Program-made: the position numbers and the translations under genes
In this document: positions 56,201-61,400 of the stretch, piece after piece
Numbering within the stretch: the stretch's first letter is position 1
Layout of the letters: every line of letters begins with the position of its first letter
Source: Campylorhamphus procurvoides
Taxonomy: Eukaryota; Chordata; Aves; Passeriformes; Dendrocolaptidae
Length of the DNA: 64,000 bases
Reading direction: 5' to 3'
Assembly (NCBI GenBank): GCA_013396655.1
Contig: WBMV01005073.1
Coordinates: forward strand, 186,001 to 250,000
Notes under the pieces: generated by a model
Databases searched by the model: none
Told to the model about the DNA's origin: nothing
What the model saw: only the letters and a program-made list of their open reading frames with translations

Positions 56201-58499
56201 TATTGTAGGAGAAATAATGAAAACCTGTTTCTTTCATCAAAAACCAATTGTATTTGTTCCATGCCACACCTTTTCCTTGCACCTGCTTCATTCTCAGTGA
56301 AGAAATCCCCCAAAGAAATCCCTTAGACTCTCTAGTGATGAAGTCCCTGGCAGCAAGTCTTTCTTGAATGATAGCTGTCACTGATGTTGCTTTCAGATTC
56401 TCCTGTACTATGTCTATCTACCACATTTAAGCTGGAAGGCAAGCTCTGAAGAGTTATGTATGTGCACACTTGTATTTATACATTTAAGTAACAGCATTTT
56501 GCTCTTATAAAGTTTATAAATCATCATAGCTCTATGTTATCTTCCAAAAATTGTTTAGTGTGCTTTTAAGTCTAGGGAGGGATAGTATTTTGGGGCATTT
56601 TATGTGATGATGCTATTTAAAACAAATAAACAAAAAAATGGAAGTGCCTTTTTCTTTTTTTAGCTGCTTTTTGGTTTGTGTTGAGTTCAGGATCTGTTGT
56701 TTGCCTTTTTTTTTCCCGTTGTTCCTTATTAATTTTAAACAATAACAAAGTAATGACAAATCTTCTTGCAGATAAGGTTTCAACCTAATGATCACAAAAC
56801 CATCAAAGAAACAGCTGATGAACTGAAGATTTTTGAAGGCATCAAGCACCCTAATCTGGTTCGTTACTTTGGTGTGGAGCTCCACAGGGTAAGAAAACAT
56901 AAATTACTGGGGCTTTTTATGGGGCAGAGAGAAAATTTTAAGAAGCTTTGTATTACTGGAAGTTTTGCTTGAGAACATTCTAGTTCATCTTAATTGTCTG
57001 GTTATTTCTGTGAATAGCAGTGTGTCTTTTGTTTTTCCTCTGAATATTGAGGCCTCTGAAACAGTTTGGAGAAAGTTTTTGAAACTAGTACATAAACAGA
57101 GAAGGCTCACAATAAAATTGAGTGAGTAATGCTGGAGCTATTTATGCTGCTACTCTGTTGAGTTGCTCCAAAAGCAAGCTGTATCATGTATGGTGTGGTA
57201 ACCTCTTTGTATAGATAAAGGCTAGACAGGCTAGAACCTCTTAGCAGCAAAGGTTGTACTGGTATCATATCTTGACAATTCCTGGAAAAATTTAGTGCTG
57301 GCATTTAAGTCTTGATGCCAGAGAAATACTGGAATTCAGCTAGCACCTCTTCAGAAGATAAAAACAAGTATTCTTGCTTGAGCAGTAGAACTAATGAAAT
57401 GTGTTTTTCTTATGGAGCTGGATTCCAGAGTTGTGTGCTGCAATCCCCAATCTTTTATTGTTCTCTGCTTCCCACATGCTCTTCCCACTTGCACTGTGAG
57501 TCTTGAATCCTGGTGTCTGGCAGGGAAGTGCTGAGTGGATTTGACTGATTTGCTCAATGTGAATTAGTTGATTTGCTGACCCATTGCTGGCTTAAAAGGG
57601 GACAAAGGCTGCTTTCTGTCTGCATTTCACTGCCTGGGGACACAAAGTATGGTGTCTGTGCCACTGGATCATTGGTTTCTCAGACTAGTTTCTAAGAGCT
57701 CAGTGTCTTTGCCATCTTTTTGTATTAATTGAGTCTGGCTGAAATTGGCTTGGCTTGGAGACTGAGAGTGAGAACAGTAACCTAACTTTTCCTTAAAGTG
57801 AGATAGAGTTGGCATTCTTGTTCAAGCCACAGAAAACAACAAAAAACTTGCTCATCTCAAGCAATCAACTGATGATATTGTAGGAACTGGGAGTAAGAGA
57901 AGATAAAACCTAGATGGTTTGGGCTTGTGTTTTTTTTTTTTTTCTTCTTTCTAAATAAGTGAGGATCTTTTTGGATTTCTCTGCAATATACTTGTAGGAT
58001 TTCCAAAGTCTCCTTTTATTGATGCCAAAGTAATGTGTTTTTATACATCCAAATAGTATCAGTTATGTACAAATGATGCAGATGGATATGCAGCAGAGAC
58101 TTTCCATAGCTATGCAATAGAATATATTAGGTTGCAGCATGCCAGAGAAAATAGAGTTCTGAACAGATGATTTATTAGATAGTCCACAATAAGAGATACT
58201 TCCATTAAAACATTACATGATACTTTCATTGGTCTTTTCATGAACAATGAAGGATGGAAGGTAAACTTAATCCTGATTCAGCATTTAAAAAAATACAATA
58301 TAAAAAATTATATCAAATCTAATTTGGTTCCCACAACAGGAAGAAATGTACATCTTCATGGAGTACTGTGATGAGGGCACTCTGGAGGAGGTATCAAAAC
58401 TGGGCCTTCAGGAGCATGTCATTAGGCTCTACTCAAAGCAAATCACGATTGCCATCAATGTACTACATGAACATGGTATTGTTCATCGAGACATTAAAG
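2235..58499 (+). CDS. MAP3K4: MAP3K4 (MEKK4/MTK1), 5' 23 exons; 3' end outside window
   Basis: This is a serine/threonine MAP kinase kinase kinase. In mammals GADD45 alpha, beta and gamma bind its N-terminal region and relieve autoinhibition; it then phosphorylates MKK3/6 and MKK4/7, activating p38 and JNK. I joined 23 exons by GT-AG sites and phase. The joined frame has no stop and follows the mammalian protein closely throughout. In this model residues 1-22 come from exon 1 and about 120-220 correspond to the mammalian GADD45-binding region. The conserved middle is residues 546-1150, and the CRIB-like motif lies at 1282-1299. The kinase domain starts near 1303, with glycine loop GEGQYG (1314-1319), Lys1336, probable alpha-C Glu1354, methionine gatekeeper 1383 and HRD at 1425-1427. 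The model ends one base into codon 1430; DFG and the C-lobe lie past the window. Introns run from 84 bases (intron 8) to 14.8 kb (intron 1). Confidence 0.97.
2598..2608 (+). promoter_or_regulatory. YY1-type motif AAGATGGCGGC
   Basis: An exact AAGATGGCGGC lies in the CpG island about 300 bases downstream of the exon 1 donor. YY1 sites of this form are common close to transcription starts in mammalian CpG-island promoters, often overlapping a start codon. Here the ATG opens a 16-codon frame. That the site is functional is inference. Confidence 0.45.
2633..2728. repeat. GC-rich tandem repeats downstream of exon 1, running into the gap
   Basis: The core CGCTCCCGCAG, with one CGTTCCCGCAG variant, recurs at about 2633, 2658, 2682 and 2707, spaced about 24-26 bases. 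The last copy ends in GGGCACGGA directly at the N run. The upstream array (2086-2184) has the same units and a similar GGCACGGACA end. This is one minisatellite family on both sides of exon 1, or one array placed twice by the assembler. Confidence 0.75.
2729..3003. other. Assembly gap (275 Ns)
   Basis: This run of Ns lies in intron 1, inside the CpG island and directly after a GC-rich repeat. The first bases after it (3004-3016) repeat the 13 bases at 2568-2580, so the gap may be a misjoin rather than truly missing sequence. Confidence 0.95.
10541..10670 (-). mobile_element. tRNA-Ile-derived SINE with CR1-type tail
   Basis: Read on the minus strand, the right part (about 10670-10603) matches a degraded isoleucine tRNA. 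On the plus strand this shows as TGGCCCAT, the B-box region GGGTCAAACCCATGACCTTGG and the A-box end CTGAGCT, in the order expected for the reverse complement. It joins the CR1 3' tail (10541-10600; plus strand CACAGAATATTCTGAG and TTGGAAGGGACCC). A tRNA-Ile head with a CR1-X-like tail is the structure of TguSINE1-type elements of passerine birds. The copy is old: the B box is mutated and bases are missing in the anticodon region. Confidence 0.75.
13958..14024 (+). mobile_element. CR1 LINE 3' end fragment
   Basis: This holds GGTTGGACTTGATGATCTCAG, then TTTTCCAACCC, and ends in the CR1 terminal repeat form ATTCTATGCTTCTATATG. It is a short 5'-truncated CR1 in intron 1, same strand as the gene. 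Confidence 0.85.
15298..15435 (-). mobile_element. CR1 LINE fragment, antisense
   Basis: The plus strand reads TTTAGGTTGTAAAAGACC, CACTAAACCATGTCCCTGAG, ACATCTACAGGTCTTTTAAA and GGATGGTGACT. This is the reverse complement of the CR1 3' region. It is diverged and truncated, in intron 1. Confidence 0.85.
17109..17299 (+). CDS. MAP3K4: MAP3K4 exon 2
   Basis: The acceptor CTCTACAG is followed by one base completing codon 22, then residues 23-85, and the donor AAAG|GTAGGT leaves phase 1. It encodes an acidic stretch ([15 protein letters not shown]) and the strongly conserved [20 protein letters not shown], as in mammalian MAP3K4. The SPPSTPR run offers proline-directed phosphorylation sites (inference). 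The following intron (17300-19337) holds nothing I recognise. Confidence 0.95.
19338..20716 (+). CDS. MAP3K4: MAP3K4 exon 3 (large N-terminal exon)
   Basis: This 1379-base exon encodes residues 86-545. The acceptor is TTTTCTTGCAG and the donor CTGGAG|GTAGGT, ending in phase 0. By position, the GADD45-binding part (mammalian residues about 147-250) is roughly residues 120-220 here, including [11 protein letters not shown] and [18 protein letters not shown]. The autoinhibitory part follows, with highly conserved [20 protein letters not shown] and [17 protein letters not shown]. The acidic linker around residues 430-500 is the least conserved part. The open frame continues upstream into intron 2 and reads past the donor to a stop at 20728; both extensions are intronic. 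Intron 3 (20717-24453) is AT-rich with no feature seen. Confidence 0.97.
24454..24693 (+). CDS. MAP3K4: MAP3K4 exon 4
   Basis: This exon encodes residues 546-625 in phase 0-0, from FSEFPDPM to LLSIKQ. The acceptor is TTGTTACAG and the donor CAG|GTTTGC is weak. It carries the conserved [20 protein letters not shown] and the leucine-rich segment after it. Intron 4 (24694-27701) contains a short duplicated stretch (25566-25622) and two CR1 pieces in opposite orientation. Confidence 0.96.
25566..25622 (+). repeat. Short tandem duplication, 36-base period
   Basis: The 21 bases beginning CCTGCATTGAAACCTACAAT occur at 25566 and again at 25602, with a partly similar stretch (CAGCCTACATTCAGCCTGC) between. 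It lies in intron 4 and looks like a simple slippage duplication. Confidence 0.75.
26108..26346 (+). mobile_element. CR1 LINE fragment, sense
   Basis: The order GAGGTGATCCTGCCCCTCTA, TGGAGTCCTGTGTCTAGTTC, GAGCTCCTGGAGTGGGTC, TGGAGGGCTACAAAGATG, AGGAAAGGCTGAAGGAG, GAGAAGAGATGGCTGAG and GGGACCTCATCAATGT is the body of the CR1 3' part on the plus strand. It lies in intron 4 and lacks the terminal repeat. Confidence 0.9.
26565..26712 (-). mobile_element. CR1 LINE fragment, antisense
   Basis: The plus strand reads GGCACTGGAAAACTGTGATG, GGTTCTCCTTGCATAGTCTC, TTTTCAAGGCTGAATAAACC and CCCTTGAATTGTTC, the reverse complement of the CR1 region that contains the GAGAAGAG...CTGAG motif. It lies about 220 bases from the sense copy at 26108-26346, so the two form an inverted pair. 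Confidence 0.75.
27702..27848 (+). CDS. MAP3K4: MAP3K4 exon 5
   Basis: This exon encodes residues 626-674 in phase 0-0, from [12 protein letters not shown] to DLHKMLM. The acceptor is TTCTCTTGCAG and the donor ATG|GTAAGC. At 147 bases it could be skipped without a frame change. CR1 copies of opposite orientation lie on either side of it. Intron 5 (27849-29891) holds one long CR1 copy. Confidence 0.96.
28721..29212 (+). mobile_element. CR1 LINE 3' end, sense, about 490 bases
   Basis: This is the most complete CR1 3' end in the window. It holds TATGAGAGACATAGACCTGC, CTGAGAGGATTGGGATTG, TTTAGCCTGCAGAAGAGAAG, GGGGAAACTTCACTGTGAGG, GGAAGTGTTCAAGGCCAGGC, GGAACGGGATGATCTTTAAG and GTCCCTTCCAACCC, and it ends at the terminal repeat TTTGATTCTATAATC. 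It lies in intron 5. Confidence 0.95.
29892..30049 (+). CDS. MAP3K4: MAP3K4 exon 6
   Basis: This exon encodes residues 675-727, from [20 protein letters not shown] to [10 protein letters not shown], leaving phase 2 at TTTTG|GTATGT. The acceptor is CTTGTATAG. The sequence is nearly identical to the mammalian protein here. Intron 6 (30050-30440) is short and featureless. Confidence 0.96.
30441..30557 (+). CDS. MAP3K4: MAP3K4 exon 7
   Basis: This exon completes the cysteine codon 727 and runs [12 protein letters not shown] to [10 protein letters not shown], phase 2 to 2. The acceptor is GTCGCTACAG and the donor ATCAG|GTATTA. The 117 bases are a multiple of three. Its second half ([19 protein letters not shown]) is less conserved than its first. 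Intron 7 (30558-30984) holds nothing recognised. Confidence 0.95.
30985..31084 (+). CDS. MAP3K4: MAP3K4 exon 8
   Basis: This exon encodes residues 766-799, from [18 protein letters not shown] to AKMLRK. The acceptor is AATGTTTCAG and the donor AAG|GTAAGT, phase 2 in and 0 out. The charged heptad-like pattern suggests a helix. Intron 8 has only 84 bases (31085-31168), the shortest in the gene. Confidence 0.95.
31169..31252 (+). CDS. MAP3K4: MAP3K4 exon 9
   Basis: This 84-base exon encodes residues 800-827, [18 protein letters not shown] to KEYVK, in phase 0-0. The acceptor is ACTTGTAG and the donor AAG|GTAAGG. Intron 9 (31253-33433) has no gene; a CRE-like TGATGACATCA lies at 32681-32691. Confidence 0.95.
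33434..33700 (+). CDS. MAP3K4: MAP3K4 exon 10
   Basis: This exon encodes residues 828-916, [15 protein letters not shown] to VDTLRTMQ, in phase 0-0. The acceptor is TCTCTATAG and the donor CAG|GTGGGT. It contains the conserved [16 protein letters not shown] and [15 protein letters not shown]. The variable stretch between them ([17 protein letters not shown]) is acidic. Intron 10 (33701-35584) holds nothing recognised. Confidence 0.96.
35585..35734 (+). CDS. MAP3K4: MAP3K4 exon 11
   Basis: This exon encodes residues 917-966, [20 protein letters not shown] to [10 protein letters not shown], 50 codons in phase 0-0. The acceptor is TTTTCCTAG and the donor AAG|GTAAGC. The heptad pattern fits the helical dimerisation part described for the mammalian protein. 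Intron 11 (35735-36774) contains a T/G-rich low-complexity tract at about 36150-36300. Confidence 0.95.
36775..36936 (+). CDS. MAP3K4: MAP3K4 exon 12
   Basis: This exon encodes residues 967-1020, [20 protein letters not shown] to [10 protein letters not shown], 54 codons in phase 0-0. The acceptor is GTTACCCAG and the donor GAG|GTAAGG. It is almost identical to mammals. Intron 12 (36937-39393) is largely filled by an antisense CR1 and a second short one. Confidence 0.96.
37057..38352 (-). mobile_element. CR1 LINE, antisense, about 1.3 kb
   Basis: This is the longest repeat in the window. On the plus strand it opens with TTTAGGTTGGAAAAGACCTT and runs through the typical reverse-complement CR1 landmarks: CTAAACCATGTC, GGATGTGCTCCAGCACCTCA, AGTAAGGGGCCCAGAACTGA, GGATGCCATTGGCTTTCTTG, GATCCAGCCTGTCCAGATTC, GCCCTGGGGCACA, CCTTGTCATAGAAGAAGATC and GATCCTCCTTCCAGTCCTTC. 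Open frames on the minus strand at 37308-37670 and 37964-38335 are broken pieces of this element. It is 5'-truncated and its frames are interrupted. Confidence 0.95.
38566..38722 (-). mobile_element. CR1 LINE 3' end fragment, antisense
   Basis: The plus strand reads TTAAAGTTGGAAAAGGCCTC, AATCAGGTCCAACC, TTAAACCATATCGGAAAGTG and GGGTGGTGACTGCACC. It is the end of a second CR1 copy, more diverged than its neighbour at 37057-38352. Confidence 0.8.
39394..39527 (+). CDS. MAP3K4: MAP3K4 exon 13
   Basis: This exon encodes residues 1021-1065, [20 protein letters not shown] to ESGRGTRP, leaving phase 2 at CCCAG|GTAACA. The acceptor is TTTCTTGCAG. Its 134 bases would shift the frame if skipped. Antisense CR1 copies lie upstream (37057-38722) and a sense copy begins about 60 bases downstream, so the exon sits between inverted repeats. 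Confidence 0.96.
39580..40557 (+). mobile_element. Old CR1 LINE, sense, about 980 bases
   Basis: This is a diverged copy in intron 13. Landmarks are GAGTTGGACTTAATG, TTTTTATCAATGATCTGGAC, CAAGTTTGCCCATGATACTA, GGATCTTGGAGTTCTTGTTG, TTGTCCAGCTTAGGGAGGAG, AAAAAGTTCTTCATTGAGA and CCTGGAACAGGCTCCACAGG. The terminal part GGGTCTCTTCCAATTCAGGA, then GTGATCTTGTATTTCAT, is only a remnant of the CR1 end. Confidence 0.85.
41088..41166 (+). CDS. MAP3K4: MAP3K4 exon 14
   Basis: One base completes Arg1065, then [20 protein letters not shown] and PEDDFL follow, to phase 0 at TTG|GTATGG. The acceptor is TTTGAGATAG. This segment is invariant with mammals. Intron 14 (41167-43629) has one 24-base tandem duplication at 42354-42401 and no gene. 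Confidence 0.95.
42354..42401 (+). repeat. Perfect 24-base tandem duplication
   Basis: A 24-base unit, AATTTCAAGTTCCTGG then TCTTCACT, occurs twice head to tail with no mismatch. It lies in intron 14. The lack of divergence suggests a recent duplication, possibly variable in the population. Confidence 0.9.
43630..43708 (+). CDS. MAP3K4: MAP3K4 exon 15
   Basis: This exon encodes residues 1092-1118, [20 protein letters not shown] to VTGLYL, leaving phase 1 at CTTG|GTAAGG. The acceptor is CTTTTCTAG. It matches mammals at every residue I can compare. Intron 15 (43709-45824) shows no gene or repeat I recognise. Confidence 0.96.
45825..45921 (+). CDS. MAP3K4: MAP3K4 exon 16
   Basis: Two bases complete Ala1118, then [20 protein letters not shown] and [11 protein letters not shown] follow, leaving phase 2 at TTCAG|GTATTT. 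The acceptor is CTGTTTGCAG. RCHSDP looks like a possible 14-3-3 or basophilic kinase site (inference). It joins in frame either to exon 17 or directly to exon 18. Confidence 0.96.
46759..46875 (+). CDS. MAP3K4: MAP3K4 exon 17, cassette exon without polyalanine
   Basis: The acceptor CTTGCCACAG and donor ACCAG|GTAGCT bound 117 bases with phase 2 on both sides. Joined to exon 16 it reads [19 protein letters not shown], then a proline/serine-rich stretch ending SSANDT. It lines up with the alternatively spliced mammalian segment STRSMPSDARSHG...SSAHDTR. The mammalian run of about ten alanines is missing and two cysteines are present, so the exon has 39 codons instead of about 50. It is rich in CpG inside an AT-rich region. 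The donor (GTAGCT) is weak and the length divisible by three, both fitting optional inclusion. Confidence 0.88.
46876..51065. other. MAP3K4: MAP3K4 intron 17
   Basis: This intron is about 4.2 kb and AT-rich, with several T runs and one T/G low-complexity tract near 48105-48145. No gene, RNA gene or recognisable transposon was seen. Confidence 0.8.
51066..51166 (+). CDS. MAP3K4: MAP3K4 exon 18
   Basis: One base completes an arginine codon, then [20 protein letters not shown] and [13 protein letters not shown] follow, leaving phase 1 at GAAG|GTGATT. The acceptor is TTTTTAACAG. The [10 protein letters not shown] run is serine-rich and conserved. Intron 18 (51167-52203) has nothing recognised. 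Confidence 0.96.
52204..52284 (+). CDS. MAP3K4: MAP3K4 exon 19
   Basis: This exon encodes residues 1223-1250: [20 protein letters not shown], then TLINQTK, phase 1 to 1. The acceptor is TTTTCTCTAG and the donor AAAG|GTAGGT. The 81 bases are a multiple of three. Intron 19 (52285-53765) holds only a short imperfect repeat (TAGTTTCATATGTGATT at 53585 and 53611). Confidence 0.95.
53766..53957 (+). CDS. MAP3K4: MAP3K4 exon 20 (CRIB-like motif and kinase start)
   Basis: This exon encodes residues 1250-1314. It starts [15 protein letters not shown] and contains a basic helix [12 protein letters not shown]. Next is the modified CRIB-like motif [18 protein letters not shown] (1282-1299), which in mouse MEKK4 was reported to bind Cdc42 and Rac. 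It ends with the first kinase strand, [12 protein letters not shown]. The acceptor is CTTTTTAG and the donor ATTG|GTATGT, phase 1 to 1. Intron 20 is 588 bases and featureless. Confidence 0.97.
54546..54616 (+). CDS. MAP3K4: MAP3K4 exon 21 (glycine loop and catalytic lysine)
   Basis: This exon encodes residues 1314-1337. [13 protein letters not shown] is the nucleotide-binding loop, and Lys1336 in GELMAMKE is the lysine that anchors the ATP phosphates. The acceptor is ATTTTGCAG and the donor GAA|GTGAGT. Intron 21 (54617-56771) has no recognised feature. Confidence 0.97.
56772..56888 (+). CDS. MAP3K4: MAP3K4 exon 22 (alpha-C helix, N-lobe)
   Basis: This exon encodes residues 1338-1376: [20 protein letters not shown], then [19 protein letters not shown], phase 0-0. 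Glu1354 in ADELK is the likely partner of Lys1336. The acceptor is TCTTCTTGCAG and the donor CAGG|GTAAGA. Intron 22 (56889-58339) is without recognised features. Confidence 0.97.
58340..58499 (+). CDS. MAP3K4: MAP3K4 exon 23 (gatekeeper to HRD loop); last exon in window
   Basis: This exon encodes residues 1377-1430. [20 protein letters not shown] holds the gatekeeper Met1383 and hinge; [16 protein letters not shown] holds the catalytic loop with Asp1427. The acceptor is CCACAACAG and the donor AAAG|GTAATG leaves phase 1. The next exon should begin with the ANIF part of the loop and reach DFG, but I find no such coding sequence before base 64000. Confidence 0.97.
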
Positions 58500-61400
58500 G
58501 TAATGTTAACTCAAAAAGGTAATGTTTTTGTTTCAGTGTGGTAGATGAGAGCAGGGGGGAACATATTTGCAGATTTAGTGTGCATTATCTATACAGCCAT
58601 CAAATGTATAAAGCCTTCCACTAACTTTTCAGTGTACAAGTTATTGGCTAGTTACATGCTTTTTTTTTCTAAGTGTAGATCATAAAAAATGTTCACAGTT
58701 GTCATTTCAAACTCATCAATTGTGCCCATGATTTATATAGTTTCTCTGGAGGTTGCTGACTTTGGACAATTGTTAAAACAATCTTTATTCTTAGTCCTTG
58801 CATTTTTATTAATAATGTACAGAGTTATGTAATGCTGTTTTTCTTCTTGTCTGTGCAAACAACAGTGGTGTTTTCTGGAGCTGACAAGCAGTGTACAGTG
58901 CTAGAATTGTGCATCAGAACTTTTCCTTGTGATTCCATTCTCCCAAAGGGTTTTAGGATTTCAGATGAGTGGTTGATTAAACATAGTAGTTGCTAAAGGA
59001 GGTTAAAGGGATATCTTAAAATTACTTACCTAGTGTGGTTTTTTTCCCATACATTTATCTTCTCATGGCTGGTTGTCAGCATTTGCTTACAAAATGAGCA
59101 GACATGAACTGCAATAACTAAAGGGGGGTTGGTTTTGGCATATGTTTAAGGCACTCAGTGTCAGTCCTCATTCCAGGTTCATTTTTCTTTTCCTGCGCCT
59201 TCCAACAACATCCTCCATGTCTAGTTATCTTGCTTTTGTTAGTCTGGCATACTTTGCTCACCACTGGCAGAAAGTTAACCAAAGGCAGGGGAAACAATGC
59301 ACACAATGTGCCCTGCAAATGCTCATTCTGTGGCAAGGCAGTGCAACCCAACGATGCTGGGTTTCTATGTCCCTCTTGCTCACAGGGCTTTGAATCACCG
59401 CAGCAGTGTAGGAGGTTCCCAGTTGCTCTTGGTCCTTTGGCCTCGTGCTTCTCATTTGGGAAAAGAACTATCTACGATCCAGAGGCCTTCCACCCAGGTA
59501 GGCCACTCTTGAGTCAGTTTTGGCTTTTTTTCCCTAGAAAACACTTTTCCTCACTCCCATTCCCCAGCAATCTTACCTTTTCTGGTTCTCCTGCCTCACC
59601 AAAGGTTTCTTTCCAGTTGTGGATTCCCCTTTGTGCTTTTCACAGTGCCCTCCTTTGCCCTTTTCTTGATCATTCCACATCCAGGTTTTGCTTAGCTGGA
59701 TTACGCTCTCCTGGAAGCTCATGATCACAATCCAAGGCTGGCTGATAGGGATTTCTTTTGTGCTGCTCATTGTCATTGCTGATACCTGATTGTTTCCAAA
59801 TAGGTCTTCTGCTCTTCAGGGAAATGCATAAGTGAGAAGAGCTGTTTAACAGAACTGTAATGGTGTGTTATATGAGGGCATTTCTATTGCAACAGGTTCC
59901 TCATATCAAATGTTGGGGTGTTTCCTAAGAGTAACAGCAGTTATAAACAGAGGGTCACTGCAGGCACATCTATGTATAGAACTTCCTGAAACTTCATGAC
60001 AGAACATGCAGGCAGACCACAGAGGGTGTTTTTACAAAGGATATCTGGTGTTACATTGGAAGGCATTTGTATTCTGTCCCCTTTTATGCTAACGTTGCAT
60101 CCCCAAGTTTTCAGGCTAGCAGCAGTAAAGAACACTCTGGTTTTCATTTTAGCTCTTGTGTAGACAGGTACTACTCTTTATTTTTCTGATAGGGAAGAAT
60201 GATATGTCATTCAGACTGTTAAAACTGCTTTTCTGTGGAAATCTTGCTGTCAGATCATGCTATATCTCTCATGGCCAGTTTGCTAAACATGACCGTGGAT
60301 CTATTTCTTCTAGCAGGAAATAAACAATTCTTACAATAATAGTTTATCTGTATCTCGCAGTTGGTGTCTGCAAGTACCTTGTGCTCAAAAATAAGAGTCT
60401 TCTGGTTAGTAGTGTCACCCTGTGCCACACCACTGTCTTTCAAGGTGCTCTTGTGGCATCCAGGTCTGTGAGGGTGAAACATGAAGATACAGCTGCCGAA
60501 AACCTTGATTCGCCGTGACTTGTGGTTGTGAGGACAAGCAGGGTCATGTTGGCTGGTTGTTACATTTGATTGTACTGTTTTTGTTTAATCTGCATCTATG
60601 TGAAAAGTAGGTGGTGCTAGTATGTAGCAGAAGTTAGTCTTTTGGAATACTCTTTTAATCTCTGTTCTGAGTATTGAATATTAACCCCTGTGGCTAAGCC
60701 CAGTTTCCTTGGTTGGAATTACTTTACTTTTTGTCAGGAAGCTGTCCTGCACAGTGATCAAGAGTGAGGGCATATTTAATGCTGAAGCGAACCTGTGGAC
60801 ATCTGTTTGAGCTCTCTGTTCTAAACAGCTCCAGCCTCAGCATCAGATCCAATGTCAAATTTGATCAGATTGCTCATTGTTGAGATACATATGTTATCTC
60901 CAGGGAGGGAGATGCTCTGTTCCAATGACTGACCTATCCCTATTGTTTGAAACCTTTTTTGATACCTTGCTGGAATTTGCAAAGGTTGCTGTTGTGTCCA
61001 TAGCCCTGTATCATTTTACAGTGTACCTTTAAGGAAAAAGTCTGTTTCGATGTTCTTGATATCGTCCCATTACACAGCTGAAAACTGCAATAAATTCCCC
61101 TGCATACACACTCCCCCAGGCTTCCCTTCCTCAAGCTAAACAAACCCATCTTGCAGCCTCTTCTTGTATATTGTGTGCCCCAGCCCTCTGACCATCTTCA
61201 TGCCACTCTCCTGGGTTTGCTCCAGTATGTCATTGTCTGCCTTGTACTGGGGAGCATAAAAACAGCACTCAGTGTGTGGTCTTACAAGTGATGAATTGAG
61301 AAAAATTAATCAGTGAAGCCATGCTTTGTGCATTCTCTTCAGGAGAGAAGGGCATATTCCTAAAGAGTGTTTGGATTGTGTTTTCAGCATGAACACAGAA

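Noticed and set aside
59100..59130. Purine-rich CTAAAGGGGGG taken as a retroviral polypurine tract
   Set aside because: No long terminal repeat begins next to it, and the expected element body upstream would include MAP3K4 exon 23.
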